Below are positions 53,568 to 62,274 of a DNA stretch of 64,000 bases, piece by piece; the first letter of the stretch is position 1, and the number at the start of each line of letters is the position of its first letter. Position numbers and translations under genes: made by a program. The DNA is from an uncultured Verrucomicrobiota bacterium. Its GTDB lineage: Bacteria > Verrucomicrobiota > Verrucomicrobiia > Opitutales > Opitutaceae. The stretch is from positions 62,001 through 126,000 of the forward strand of contig CAIUGM010000027.1 in the NCBI GenBank assembly GCA_903898675.1. Reading direction: 5' to 3'. The notes under the pieces were generated by a model. That model saw nothing but the letters and a program-made list of their open reading frames with translations. It had not been told where the DNA came from and ran no database searches.

Positions 53568-54659
53568 TCAGCGCCCCGTGGCCAGCTGGCCGCACCCGGC
53601 CGCGATGTCGATGCCGCGCCGCTGGCGCACGGTGCTGGGCAGGCCGTATTCCGCCAGGATCTGCTGGAAATGCCGGGCGGCCTCGCGCCCGGTGGGCGCG
53701 CCGCCGTAACCGGCCGTCGGATTGAGGGGAATCAGGTTAACCTGCGCCAGCTGCCCGCGGAGCAGCCGGCCGACCGCATGGGCGTTCGCCGGCGAATCGT
53801 TCTTCCCCTCGATGAGCGTCCATTCGTAGAAAATCCGGCGGCCCTGCTTGCCGATGTAGTAGCGGCAGGCGGCCATCAGCTCGTCGAGCGGCCATTTTTT
53901 CGCCACCGGCACCAGCGCCGCGCGTTCCTCCTGCGTGGCGCCATGGAGCGACACCGCGAGGTTCACCGGCCGCGCCTCGTCCGCCAGCCGGACGATGCCG
54001 GGGATGACGCCGACCGTGCTGAGCGTGATCTTCTTCGCGCCGAGCGCCAGGCCGGTGGCGTCGCGCAAAATGTCAATCGCGGTCATCACGGCCTCGTAGT
54101 TGTGCAGCGGCTCACCCATGCCCATCAGGACGATGTTGCGCAGCCGCTCGTGGCGCTCGTGGGGCGACCGGCCGTGCGGCCGGGCCAGGGCCGCCCCGGA
54201 TTCCGTCCCGCGGAGGACTGCATCCACGTGCATGGCCTGGGCGACGATTTCGCCGGGGGTCAGGTGGCGCACAAAGCCCATCTGGCCGGTGGCGCAGAAC
54301 ACGCAACCCATCGCGCAGCCGGCCTGGCTGCTGATGCAGGCGGTGACCCGCCCGGTGTAGCGCATGAGCACGGTCTCGATTTGGCGGCGGTCCGCCAGTT
54401 CCAGCAGGTACTTGTGCGTGAAGCCGTCGGAGCTCTTCTGCTCCACGGCCACCGCCAGGCGGCCGAAAAACAATTCCGCCCCGGCCCTGGCGCGAAAACG
54501 CGCCGGGAGCTCCGGCATCGCCGCCCAGTCTTCCGCCCCGCTGAGGTAAACATACGCCCAAAGCCGCGCGGCGTGCACCGCGGGAAACCCCCACTGCGGC
54601 GCGAGCGCCAGGAGCTGGGCCCGGGTCAGGTCGTAGAAGTTGGTGCGGGCGGTGGGCAA
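53568..54659 (-). CDS. rlmN: 23S rRNA (A2503-C2)/tRNA methyltransferase
   Basis: 363 residues from a TTG start (MPTARTNFYDLTRAQLLALA). Radical-SAM CxxxCxxC in SQAGCAMGCVFCATGQMG, MGMGEPLHNYEAV, and the C-terminal methyl-carrying Cys in DIAAGCGQLA. Methylates C2 of A2503 in 23S rRNA and A37 of some tRNAs. Divergent from the epimerase gene with 70 bases between starts. Confidence 0.95.
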   Translation of the reverse strand: MPTARTNFYDLTRAQLLALAPQWGFPAVHAARLWAYVYLSGAEDWAAMPELPARFRARAGAELFFGRLAVAVEQKSSDGFTHKYLLELADRRQIETVLMRYTGRVTACISSQAGCAMGCVFCATGQMGFVRHLTPGEIVAQAMHVDAVLRGTESGAALARPHGRSPHERHERLRNIVLMGMGEPLHNYEAVMTAIDILRDATGLALGAKKITLSTVGVIPGIVRLADEARPVNLAVSLHGATQEERAALVPVAKKWPLDELMAACRYYIGKQGRRIFYEWTLIEGKNDSPANAHAVGRLLRGQLAQVNLIPLNPTAGYGGAPTGREAARHFQQILAEYGLPSTVRQRRGIDIAAGCGQLATGR

Positions 54660-54729
54660 GACTACGGCGGATATGAAAGCCCGACCTACAGGTTGCCAGC
54701 CGGGAATTTCGTGTTACTGAATCTCCCGC

Positions 54730-55650
54730 ATGGCAAAAAAAGTGATCCTGGCCGGCGGCAGCGGTTTTCTCGGCCAGACGCTGGCTCGTTCGCTCGCCGC
54801 TGACGGCTGGGAGCCGGTCGTGCTCACCCGCGCGCCGCGCGACCAGCCGGCATTTCGCGAGGTCTTGTGGAACGCCGAGACCGGCGGGGCATGGGCCGCG
54901 GAACTCGAGGGCGCGGCCGCGGTGGTCAATCTCACGGGCCGGTCCGTCAACTGCGTCCACACCCTCGAGCACAGCCGGGAAATCCTGGAATCGCGCGTGA
55001 ACGCCGTGCGGGCCCTCGGCAAGGGTTATGCCCGCGCCAAGCAGCCCCCGCCCGTCTGGGTGCAGTGCAGCGCCACCGGCTATTACGGCAACGCCGGCGA
55101 CCGGCTGTGCGATGAATCCCTCTCATACGGGCCAGGCTTCATGGCCGAGGTCTGCCGCCAGTGGGAGGAAACCTTCGCGGCGCTCGATTTGCCGGGGGTC
55201 CGGCGGGTCGTGCTGCGGATCGGCGTGGTGCTGGGCCGCGAGGCAGGCGCGCTGCCGCCGCTGGCGAGGCTCACGCGGCTTTTCCTCGGCGGCGCCGCCG
55301 GCAGCGGCCGGCAATACCTCAGCTGGATCCACCGCGACGACCTGATCCGGATTTTCTCCGCGGCGTTGGCGCAGCCGGAACTGGCCGGCGTGTACAACGC
55401 GTGCGCCCCGGTCCCGGTGACCAACGCGGAATTCATGCGCGAGCTGCGCGCGGCGTTGCGGCGGCCGTGGAGCCCGGCGGCCCCGGAGTTCATCGTGCAG
55501 CTCGCCGCCAAATACCTGCTGAAAACCGACGGAAGCCTGGCGCTGCAAGGCCAGCGCTGTGTCCCGGCGCGGCTGCGCGCCGCCGGATTCAATTTCCAAT
55601 ACCCGGCCGTCGGCGCGGCGATCCGGGACCTGCTGAAGCCCGCGGCGTAG
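54730..55650 (+). CDS. TIGR01777-family NAD-dependent epimerase
   Basis: 306 residues; start MAKKVILAGGSGFLGQTLAR shows the Rossmann GGSGFLG motif. CSATGYYGNAGDR holds the YG(N) region of the family and YLSWIHRDDLIRIF is the substrate-domain motif; the C-terminal DUF1731-like end is ALQGQRCVPARLRAAGFNF. Family members (YfcH, SulA-like) are sugar-nucleotide-epimerase homologues of unknown substrate. Confidence 0.9.
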   Translation: MAKKVILAGGSGFLGQTLARSLAADGWEPVVLTRAPRDQPAFREVLWNAETGGAWAAELEGAAAVVNLTGRSVNCVHTLEHSREILESRVNAVRALGKGYARAKQPPPVWVQCSATGYYGNAGDRLCDESLSYGPGFMAEVCRQWEETFAALDLPGVRRVVLRIGVVLGREAGALPPLARLTRLFLGGAAGSGRQYLSWIHRDDLIRIFSAALAQPELAGVYNACAPVPVTNAEFMRELRAALRRPWSPAAPEFIVQLAAKYLLKTDGSLALQGQRCVPARLRAAGFNFQYPAVGAAIRDLLKPAA

Positions 55651-55669
55651 GGAGTGTCTTCTTGTCATC

Positions 55670-55752
55670 CCGAGCCGCGCGAAGGATCCATGCGTTCGTC
55701 CGCGCCGCCACGCCCGGAGCCGGCGGGATAATCCTGTCGCCTGCGGCTCGGT
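55670..55752. repeat. possible decayed repeat (GTCATCCCGAG...GAAGGATCC)
   Basis: TTGTCATCCCGAG followed by CGCGCGAAGGATCCATGCG resembles a widespread intergenic repeat with a TGTCATCCTGAG core. A matching second arm is only partly visible (ATCCTGTCGCCTGCGGCTCGG). One copy, weak. Confidence 0.35.
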
Positions 55753-55831
55753 AACTGCGCGGTGCCCCGACCAGAAAACTTGCATCCGACTTCCCGCTCA
55801 AGCCGTAACAGCTTCGTGCCGTTGACCCGTC

Positions 55832-57052
55832 ATGACAGGGTTGCTGATTAATTTGTCACCGTGGCTGTTGCTGGCTGTCGCGCTCGCGGCGGGCGGATGG
55901 CTGCGCCATCGCTACCAGCAGGAGCTCGCGGCGCACCGGCGGTCCAGCGCCCAGCTCATCCAGACCCAGGACATGCTCCGGCGCATCAGCCAGGCGGTCG
56001 AGAGCACCAGCGACGCCATCGGCATCGGCGACATGGCGGGGCACTCGCTCTATCACAATCACGCCCACATCCAGCTGTTCGGTTACACGGTGGACGAACT
56101 CAATGCCGTGCCCGAGTCCGGCGTGCTGTTCGCCGACGAGCGGATCGCGCGGGAAATCCTGGAATGCGTCAAGGAGGGCCGCTCGTGGCGCGGGGAAACC
56201 GACATCAAGACGAAGGCCGGCCGGCGCGTGCCGGCGTTTGTGCGGGCCGACATCATCCGGGATGAACAGGGCCGGCCCGTGGGCATCTACGGGGTTTTTG
56301 CGGATATCACCGAGGAGCGGAAGCGCCGGGACGCGGTGGCCCGCGCCGGCAAGCTCGAGTCGCTGGGTCTGCTGGCGGGCGGCATCGCCCACGATTTCAA
56401 CAACCTCCTCGCGATCATCGGGGGGAACGTCCAGATGGTGCAGGCCCAGCCCGGGCACTCCGACTTCACCGTCAAGCGGCTCCAGGAGGTGGACAAGATC
56501 GTCTGGCGCGCCCGCGACCTCACGCAGGGCCTGAAGACTTTCGCCAAGGGCGGGACGCCCATCAAGATTCCCACGCAGTTGCCCGGGCTCATCCGCGAGA
56601 GCGCCGGCCTCGCGGCCCACGGGGCGGCGGTGGAACTGGACTACTGGCTGCCGGACGGATTGAGGCGGGTCGAGGCGGATGAAAGCCAGCTCGGGCAGGT
56701 GCTGCATAACATCGTGCTCAATGCCGTGCAGGCGATGCCCGCCGGCGGCCGGATCACCCTCAGCGCGGGCAACCTGGCGTTCGGCGACGATCCCGCGATC
56801 CGCGAGGGCGAGCACTGGGTCCGGGTCTCGATCACCGACAACGGCCCGGGAATGACCCCGGAAGTGCTCGCACGGATCTTCGATCCCTTCTTCACCACCA
56901 AGCAGAAGGGCACCGGTCTCGGGCTCGCGACGTCCTACTCCATCGTCGAGCAGCACGGCGGCCGCCTGCGCGTCGAATCGACCGTGGGTCGCGGGACCGT
57001 TTTTCACCTGCTGCTGCCGGCGATGCGGGAGCAACTGGTCTCGGCCGCCTGA
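55832..57052 (+). CDS. PAS-domain sensor histidine kinase (NtrB-like)
   Basis: 406 residues. One N-terminal membrane helix (MTGLLINLSPWLLLAVALAA), a PAS domain (about 50-160), then the dimerisation helix with phospho-acceptor H187 in GGIAHDFNNLLAIIGGN and an HATPase domain with VLHNIVLNAVQAMP, DNGPGMTPE, FFTTKQKGTGLGL. All ATP-binding boxes are intact. No response regulator is adjacent; the kinase at 60727 is of the same subfamily. Confidence 0.88.
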   Translation: MTGLLINLSPWLLLAVALAAGGWLRHRYQQELAAHRRSSAQLIQTQDMLRRISQAVESTSDAIGIGDMAGHSLYHNHAHIQLFGYTVDELNAVPESGVLFADERIAREILECVKEGRSWRGETDIKTKAGRRVPAFVRADIIRDEQGRPVGIYGVFADITEERKRRDAVARAGKLESLGLLAGGIAHDFNNLLAIIGGNVQMVQAQPGHSDFTVKRLQEVDKIVWRARDLTQGLKTFAKGGTPIKIPTQLPGLIRESAGLAAHGAAVELDYWLPDGLRRVEADESQLGQVLHNIVLNAVQAMPAGGRITLSAGNLAFGDDPAIREGEHWVRVSITDNGPGMTPEVLARIFDPFFTTKQKGTGLGLATSYSIVEQHGGRLRVESTVGRGTVFHLLLPAMREQLVSAA

Positions 57053-57111
57053 CGCGTTTCCCGCGCCCACAGGCGCGTTGCCTTTTCCGCGGTGCGGCCC
57101 ACGCTGCGGGC

Positions 57112-57696
57112 ATGATCGAGTGGTTCGGAAAATTCCTGCTGGCTTTCATCCCGTTGTTCGTCGCGATCGACCCGGTCGGCCTCGCCGCGATCTTCCTCGG
57201 GCTGGGCCAGGACATCGCGCCGGAACGCCGGCAGAAGATCGCCGACCAGGCGACGTGGACCGGCGGCCTGGTGGCGCTGGGCTTTCTTTTCCTCGGCCAG
57301 AGCATGTTCAAGGCGCTGGGCATCTCGGTCAGCGACTTCCAGATCGCGGGCGGGTTGATCCTGTTCATTCTTGCCGCCAAGGACCTGGTCCAATCGGCGG
57401 CCGAGTCGGAAAAATTGCCGGAGGACTTCGGCGTCGTCCCCCTCGGGATGCCGCTGATCGCCGGACCGGCGTCGATCACCACCCTCCTCGTGCTCGCGCA
57501 GTCCCAGACCATCGGCCTCGTCGTCACCCTGGTGGCGCTGGCGGCCAACCTCGTGATCGTGGTCTTTGCCCTCCACTACAGCGAGTGGCTCGGCCGCAAG
57601 GTTGGCGCGACCGGCATGCGCGCGATCTCGAAGATCATCGCCATGCTGCTCGCGGCCATCGCCGTCAGCATGATCCGCAGCGGCTTGAAGAACTGA
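57112..57696 (+). CDS. MarC-family membrane protein
   Basis: 194 residues, six membrane segments, start MIEWFGKFLLAFIPLFVAID. Conserved DPVG near residue 20 and GMPLIAGPASITTLLVL in the middle identify MarC/UPF0056. Cellular role unknown despite the name; the E. coli protein is not an antibiotic pump. 59 bases after the kinase gene. Confidence 0.88.
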   Translation: MIEWFGKFLLAFIPLFVAIDPVGLAAIFLGLGQDIAPERRQKIADQATWTGGLVALGFLFLGQSMFKALGISVSDFQIAGGLILFILAAKDLVQSAAESEKLPEDFGVVPLGMPLIAGPASITTLLVLAQSQTIGLVVTLVALAANLVIVVFALHYSEWLGRKVGATGMRAISKIIAMLLAAIAVSMIRSGLKN

Positions 57697-57700
57697 GGCT

Positions 57701-57804
57701 GAAAAGTTGAAGGTTGAAGGTTGAGAGTTGAAAGACCGGAGAAGTGTGGCGGCGCGCAGTACGGGCCTGCCTCTTTCAACTTCAGACTTTCACCTTTCAA
57801 CTCT
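57701..57804. repeat. intergenic GTTGAA(A/G)G inverted repeat
   Basis: Left side repeats GTTGAAGG, GTTGAAGG, GTTGAGA, GTTGAAAG; right side TCTTTCAAC, ACTTTCACC, TTTCAACTC. The arms are complementary across a GC-rich centre. It sits between convergent marC and M20 genes. Confidence 0.75.
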
Positions 57805-57827
57805 TCCCCGGGTCATGACCCGGGGAA
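57804..57827. repeat. 24-bp perfect palindrome overlapping the M20 stop
   Basis: TTCCCCGGGTCA is followed by its exact reverse complement TGACCCGGGGAA. The M20 peptidase stop codon (57813-57815) is in the centre. It may serve as a protein-binding site or terminate the two convergent transcripts. Confidence 0.75.
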
Positions 57828-59051
57828 AGTGGTCAACAGATCCGCGTAGATCTTTGCGGAGTCGACCAGGTCCTGCACCCGGGCGCGTTCGTCCACGGCG
57901 TGGTAGTCGAGGCCGCCGGGGCCGTAGCCGAGCGTCGGGATCTTCCGGACCTGCGCGAAGAAATGCATGTCGTTGAAGCCGGTCGAGACCATGAACTTCG
58001 CGGGCTTCCGGCGGACGCGGGCGACGCTCTTCTGCATCGCGCCGAACAGCGGGTGCGTCGGGGCGTGGTAGCACGAGTAATTGTCCGAGATCTTCTCGAT
58101 CGTGATCCGGCAGCCGGGGATTTTTTTCGCCGCCGCCTGCAGGAACGCCCGGAGCTCGCGCTCGACGGTGTGGATGTCCTCCACCGGCAGCACGCGGCGG
58201 TCGATGCTGAAGCTGGCGGCGGCGGGCACGGTGTTGACCTTGCCGCCCTCGCCGGAGGCGAAGACGCCGCCAAGGTTGACGGTCGCGTGCATCCGGCCGC
58301 CGTCGGGCGTGCGGAAGGTGCGCCGGGCGAGCCGGCGCTTGTAGGCGTCGAAGGCGAGCACGAGTGCGGACATCTTCTCCAGGGCGTTGACGCCCTTTTC
58401 GGGCGTGGAGCCGTGCGCGGCCACGCCGTGCACGCGGACGTTGAGCCAGACCACGCCGTTGTGCCCGCAGCAGATCGCATCGCCCTCGCCGCCCTCGCCG
58501 ACCACGGCGTAGTCGGCGCGGAGTTTCCCGTGGTCCGTGACCCAGCCCGTCCCGAGCAGGCTGTCGGTCTCCTCGTCGTTGGTGAACGAGACCTCGACGT
58601 TGAAGTTGGGCCGCACGCCGGTTTCGCGCAGGGCCTTGAGCGCATAGATGATGCTGGTGATCGCGCCCTTCATGTCCGCAGTGCCGCGGCCATAGATCCA
58701 GCCCTTCGCCACCACGGGATTGAAGGCCGAGCCGTGCTTCCACTGCCCGGAGACGGGCACGACATCGTAATGGGCGTTGAAATGCAGCGTCTGCTTCGCG
58801 CCGGTGTCCCAGAAGCCGAGGACGTTGTAGCGCGGGAAATCCAGGAGCTCCGGCTGCGTCTTCTTCTGCAGGGCGCGGGGAATGGCGATGCGGCGGACCT
58901 TCAGGCCGAGCCCCTGCAGGGTCGTGGCCAGCAGGGCCGTGATCTCGCCGTAGTTCTCCCCGGGTGGGTTGACAGTCCGCAGCCGGATGAGCTGCTGCAG
59001 GAAACCGGTCAGGTCGGCGTGGTGGCGGTCGAGATAGCGGTCGGGGGTCAT
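57813..59051 (-). CDS. M20 family metallopeptidase (ArgE/DapE-like)
   Basis: 412 residues. Zinc-ligand pattern of the family: LHFNAHYDVVP (His, Asp), GRGTADMKGAI (Asp), FTNDEETDSLLG (catalytic and ligand Glu), then GEGGEGD and a late His in GLDYHAVDE. Dimerisation domain in the middle. ArgE, DapE and carboxypeptidase G2 share this pattern; the substrate cannot be chosen from sequence. Confidence 0.87.
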   Translation of the reverse strand: MTPDRYLDRHHADLTGFLQQLIRLRTVNPPGENYGEITALLATTLQGLGLKVRRIAIPRALQKKTQPELLDFPRYNVLGFWDTGAKQTLHFNAHYDVVPVSGQWKHGSAFNPVVAKGWIYGRGTADMKGAITSIIYALKALRETGVRPNFNVEVSFTNDEETDSLLGTGWVTDHGKLRADYAVVGEGGEGDAICCGHNGVVWLNVRVHGVAAHGSTPEKGVNALEKMSALVLAFDAYKRRLARRTFRTPDGGRMHATVNLGGVFASGEGGKVNTVPAAASFSIDRRVLPVEDIHTVERELRAFLQAAAKKIPGCRITIEKISDNYSCYHAPTHPLFGAMQKSVARVRRKPAKFMVSTGFNDMHFFAQVRKIPTLGYGPGGLDYHAVDERARVQDLVDSAKIYADLLTTFPGS

Positions 59052-59126
59052 GGGAAGGGCGTGCTCCGGCTTCGTGCGCGTTAACTTACTCCCATTCCGT
59101 GGGAATGAGAAGGAGTAAGCGAACGA

Positions 59127-59900
59127 TTACCGCGTGAGGCTGGCGTAAATAAGCTTCAGCGCCACCAGCGCGGCCATCACCAGGAAGATGGGCCGCACGA
59201 ATCGGGCGCCGCGCGTCAGGGTCAGGTGCGCACCGAAGCGCCCGCCCAGCAGCTGGCCCGCCCCCATGGCGAGCCCGGGCAGCCAGAGAACACTGCCGGC
59301 CAGGGCGAACAGGATCAGCGAGGCCAGGTTGCTGGCGAAGTTCATCACCTTGGTGTGGGCCGCGGCGCGGACGAAGTCGTGGCCGAGCACCGTCACGAAC
59401 GCGATGGTCCAGAAGGACCCGACGCCCGGGCCGAAAAAACCGTCATAGAACCCCAGCCCGAGCCCGAACACGGTGTAGAAGGCCGCCGCCCCGAGGCGGT
59501 GCCGCCGGCTGGTTTCGCCCAGCCGCGGGCGGAAAATCATGTAGATGACGATGGCGGCGAGCAGCCAGGGGATCAGCGCCCCGAGGAATTGCGGGTCGAT
59601 CAAACGCACGGCATAGGCCCCGCCGAGCGCCCCGAGGGCGGTCAGGAGGATGCCCAGCTTGCATTCGCGCAGATCGACCGCGCCCCGCCGGGCAAAGCTC
59701 CAGGTGGCCGAGCCGGAACCCAGCGCGCCCTGCAGCTTGTTGGTCGCGATCGCGAGCGGCGCGGGCACGCCGAGTCCGAGCAGGACCGGCAGCGTGATGA
59801 GTCCGCCGCCGCCGGCGATGGCATCGACCGTGCCCGCGACCAGGCCGGTGGCGAAGAGCACGGGATAGGCCCAGGCGGGGAGTTCAACGGCGGGCAACAT
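59127..59900 (-). CDS. TauE/SafE-family membrane transporter
   Basis: 257 residues, eight membrane segments. The paired family motifs are AGTVDAIAGGGGLITLPVLL and GFYDGFFGPGVGSFW. TauE/SafE proteins are thought to export sulfite, sulfoacetate or related organosulfur anions. It is 75 bases upstream, on the same strand, of the M20 gene but nothing else links them. Confidence 0.9.
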   Translation of the reverse strand: MLPAVELPAWAYPVLFATGLVAGTVDAIAGGGGLITLPVLLGLGVPAPLAIATNKLQGALGSGSATWSFARRGAVDLRECKLGILLTALGALGGAYAVRLIDPQFLGALIPWLLAAIVIYMIFRPRLGETSRRHRLGAAAFYTVFGLGLGFYDGFFGPGVGSFWTIAFVTVLGHDFVRAAAHTKVMNFASNLASLILFALAGSVLWLPGLAMGAGQLLGGRFGAHLTLTRGARFVRPIFLVMAALVALKLIYASLTR

Positions 59901-59970
59901 GGAGGGAAGAGTTAGCGTGCCGGGACGTCACGCCTGCGCCAAGCGGGAAGAATTTAGAGCGTAGCGCGGG

Positions 59971-60018
59971 GGTAACACCGCTGGCCGCGCGTCCAGCCGT
60001 CTGCCGACGGCTGCTACA
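59971..60018. repeat. decayed copy of the GTAGCAGCGGTC inverted repeat
   Basis: The right arm CGTCTGCCGACGGCTGCTAC is well kept, while the left arm is degenerate (GGTAACACCGCTGGCCGC). Compare 37079-37132. Confidence 0.6.
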
Positions 60019-60087
60019 CCCAAGAGATCCCGTGCCGCCGTTTGCTTTTTGACAGCGTTGACCGCGTGCCCACCATGGCCGCCACAT

Positions 60088-60723
60088 ATGGCGCTCGCTG
60101 ACATGCGGAAAGACTATGGGATCGCGGGGTTGCTGGAGAAGGACCTCGCCAAGAACCCCATTCGCCAGTTCGAAAAGTGGTTTCAGGAAGCCGAGGCCGC
60201 CAAGATTCCCGAGCCCAACGCCATGACCCTCGCGACGGTGGGCCGCGACGGCCGGCCGTCGGCGCGCACGGTCCTGCTCAAGGGCTGCGACGGGCGCGGC
60301 TTCGTCTTCTACACGAATTACGAGAGCCGCAAGGGCCGCGAGCTCGACGCCCACCCGGGCGCGACGCTGCTGTTCGCCTGGGTGCCGATGGAGCGCCAGA
60401 TCATCATCGAGGGCCCGGTGTCCCGGGTGGCCCGCGAGGAGGCCGAGGCCTATTTTCACAGCCGCCCGCGGGCCAGCCAGCTCGCCGCCTGGGCCTCCCC
60501 CCAAAGCACCGCGGTCGCCGGCCGCGCGGTCCTCGAGGAAAGCTACCGCGTGGTGGAAAAAAAATACGAGGGCAAGGTGGTGCCCCTGCCGCCGCAATGG
60601 GGCGGCTTCCGGCTGGCCCCCGAGACCATCGAGTTCTGGCAGGGCCGCCGGAGCCGGCTGCACGACCGGCTGCGCTACCGGCGGGAAGCCGGGGAATGGG
60701 TGGTGGAACGGCTGGCTCCCTGA
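60088..60723 (+). CDS. pdxH: pyridoxamine/pyridoxine 5'-phosphate oxidase
   Basis: 211 residues; start at MALADMRKDYGIAGLLEKDL is the family start (a TTG 13 codons upstream is unlikely). FMN-binding RTVLLKGCDGRGFVFYTNYE, SRKGRELDAHPGATLLF, and C-terminal WGGFRLAPETIEFWQGRRSR then LHDRL. Oxidises PNP and PMP to pyridoxal phosphate with O2. Stop is 3 bases before the next start. Confidence 0.96.
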   Translation: MALADMRKDYGIAGLLEKDLAKNPIRQFEKWFQEAEAAKIPEPNAMTLATVGRDGRPSARTVLLKGCDGRGFVFYTNYESRKGRELDAHPGATLLFAWVPMERQIIIEGPVSRVAREEAEAYFHSRPRASQLAAWASPQSTAVAGRAVLEESYRVVEKKYEGKVVPLPPQWGGFRLAPETIEFWQGRRSRLHDRLRYRREAGEWVVERLAP

Positions 60724-60726
60724 GTC

Positions 60727-62268
60727 ATGACGCGTGTGACCAAGTTTGCGGAGGCCACCCCGGCCGGCTTTGCCACCGTCGCGGGCCTGCCGGTGCCGGC
60801 CATCATCACCAAGGACCAGTGGGAAAAGGGTGGGGTCGAGATCCTGGGCGTCAATCCGCCGTTTTGCCGGCTCACCGGCTACACGGCGGAGGAGCTCATC
60901 GGCCAGAACACCCGCCTGCTGCACGGCCCCAGGACAGATTTCGCCCTGTTGCAGCACGGCCGGCGCGACACCCCGCCGGGCAACGACGCCAGCGGCGAGG
61001 GCTGGCTCTGCCGCAAGGACGGCTCGCCGTTCTTCGCCCAGTGGAACTTCAGCCCGCTGCCCGAGGCCGGCGAACCGGCCGGCCGGCTGGTGGCGCTCTA
61101 CCATGACCAGTCCGAGGTCAAGCGGCTGCGCGAGGCCCTGCTCCAATCCCAGAAACTCGGCACCCTCGGCCTGCTCGCCAGCGGCGTGGCGCACGACTTC
61201 AACAACCTGCTCTCGGTCATCAACGGTTACTGCGAGATCCTGAGCGGGAAAATCAGCGCGTCGCCCGAGGCGCAGAAGGACCTGAACGAGATCCACCGCG
61301 CCGGCCTGAAGGCGGCGGCCATCGCCCGGCAGATCCTGGAGTTCAGCCGGCGGCAGGAGACCGAGGTCCGCGTGGTCAACTACAACACACTGATCCGCGA
61401 GATTGCGGAAATCCTCCGGCGGGTCGCGGGGGACGATGTGGTCCTCGAGCTGCGCCTGGCCTCCAACCTCGGCAACGCCCGCATCGACCCGACGCAGTTC
61501 CAACAGGTGCTGCTCAACCTCTGCTTCAATGCCCGCGAGGCCATGCCGCGCGGCGGCAAGCTCAGCATCCGGACCTACAACCACGAGGTGTCCTCCCCGA
61601 ACGACCGCAGCGCGGCGGAGATGAAGGCGGGACGCTACGCCGTCATGCGCGTGACGGATACCGGCAACGGCATGGCGACGGGCACGATCGGGAACATCTT
61701 CGAACCCTTCTTCACCACCAAGCCCGAGGGCACCGGCCTCGGCCTGGCCACGGTGCGCAGCATCATCCGCCAGCACGACGGGCACATCGCGGTGCAGAGC
61801 GCGCCGGGCCAGGGGACGTCCTTCGAGGTCTTCCTGCCGGAGACCCCCGAGCCGGAGCAGACCGCCCCGATGAAGCTGGCCAGCCTGCCCGCCACGCAGG
61901 GGACGGAGACGCTGCTGATCATCGAGGAGGACGTGGTGTTGCGCAAAATGATCGCGGGGATCCTGGCGGTCGACGGATACCGGGTGACCGATGTCGCGAC
62001 CGCGGAAGCGGCGACGGCGGTCATCGCGGCGGCCGGGCTCAAGCCGCAGCTGGTGCTGGCCAACGGCGAGGCGAAGCCCGTGGCCCAGCTGGTGCGGACC
62101 CTCTACGCGAAAAATTCCTCCCTGCGGCTCATCAGCATCTCGGCCGGGTTGCCAACCGGGCTGCTGACCGAGTTTCCCGCCAAGGCGGCCGTGCACCTGC
62201 CCAAGCCTTTTGCGCTGAGCACGCTGATGCTCAGCGTGCGCACGCTGCTCGACGCCGCCGGGCGCTGA
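60727..62268 (+). CDS. histidine kinase with Cys-less LOV-like PAS and pseudo-receiver domain
   Basis: 513 residues, no membrane segment. Residues about 20-130 form a PAS domain with a LOV-like helix LTGYTAEELIGQNTRLLHGP, but the photo-active Cys is Thr62 (GQNTR instead of GxNCR). The kinase core has H156 in SGVAHDFNNLLSVINGY and full ATP boxes (FNAREAMPRGG, DTGNGMA, FFTTKPEGTGLGL). Residues 390-513 are a receiver fold in which the acid pair is EED and the phospho-acceptor Asp is replaced (QLVLANGEA), while Lys493 (LPKPF) is kept. Thus it looks like a hybrid kinase whose receiver cannot be phosphorylated normally. Coupled to pdxH. Confidence 0.87.
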   Translation: MTRVTKFAEATPAGFATVAGLPVPAIITKDQWEKGGVEILGVNPPFCRLTGYTAEELIGQNTRLLHGPRTDFALLQHGRRDTPPGNDASGEGWLCRKDGSPFFAQWNFSPLPEAGEPAGRLVALYHDQSEVKRLREALLQSQKLGTLGLLASGVAHDFNNLLSVINGYCEILSGKISASPEAQKDLNEIHRAGLKAAAIARQILEFSRRQETEVRVVNYNTLIREIAEILRRVAGDDVVLELRLASNLGNARIDPTQFQQVLLNLCFNAREAMPRGGKLSIRTYNHEVSSPNDRSAAEMKAGRYAVMRVTDTGNGMATGTIGNIFEPFFTTKPEGTGLGLATVRSIIRQHDGHIAVQSAPGQGTSFEVFLPETPEPEQTAPMKLASLPATQGTETLLIIEEDVVLRKMIAGILAVDGYRVTDVATAEAATAVIAAAGLKPQLVLANGEAKPVAQLVRTLYAKNSSLRLISISAGLPTGLLTEFPAKAAVHLPKPFALSTLMLSVRTLLDAAGR

Positions 62269-62274
62269 GGGCGG

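Noticed and set aside
52914-54803. Plus-strand open frame of 629 codons opposite ompH and rlmN
   Set aside because: Spans two clear minus-strand genes and an intergenic terminator; composition typical of a shadow frame.
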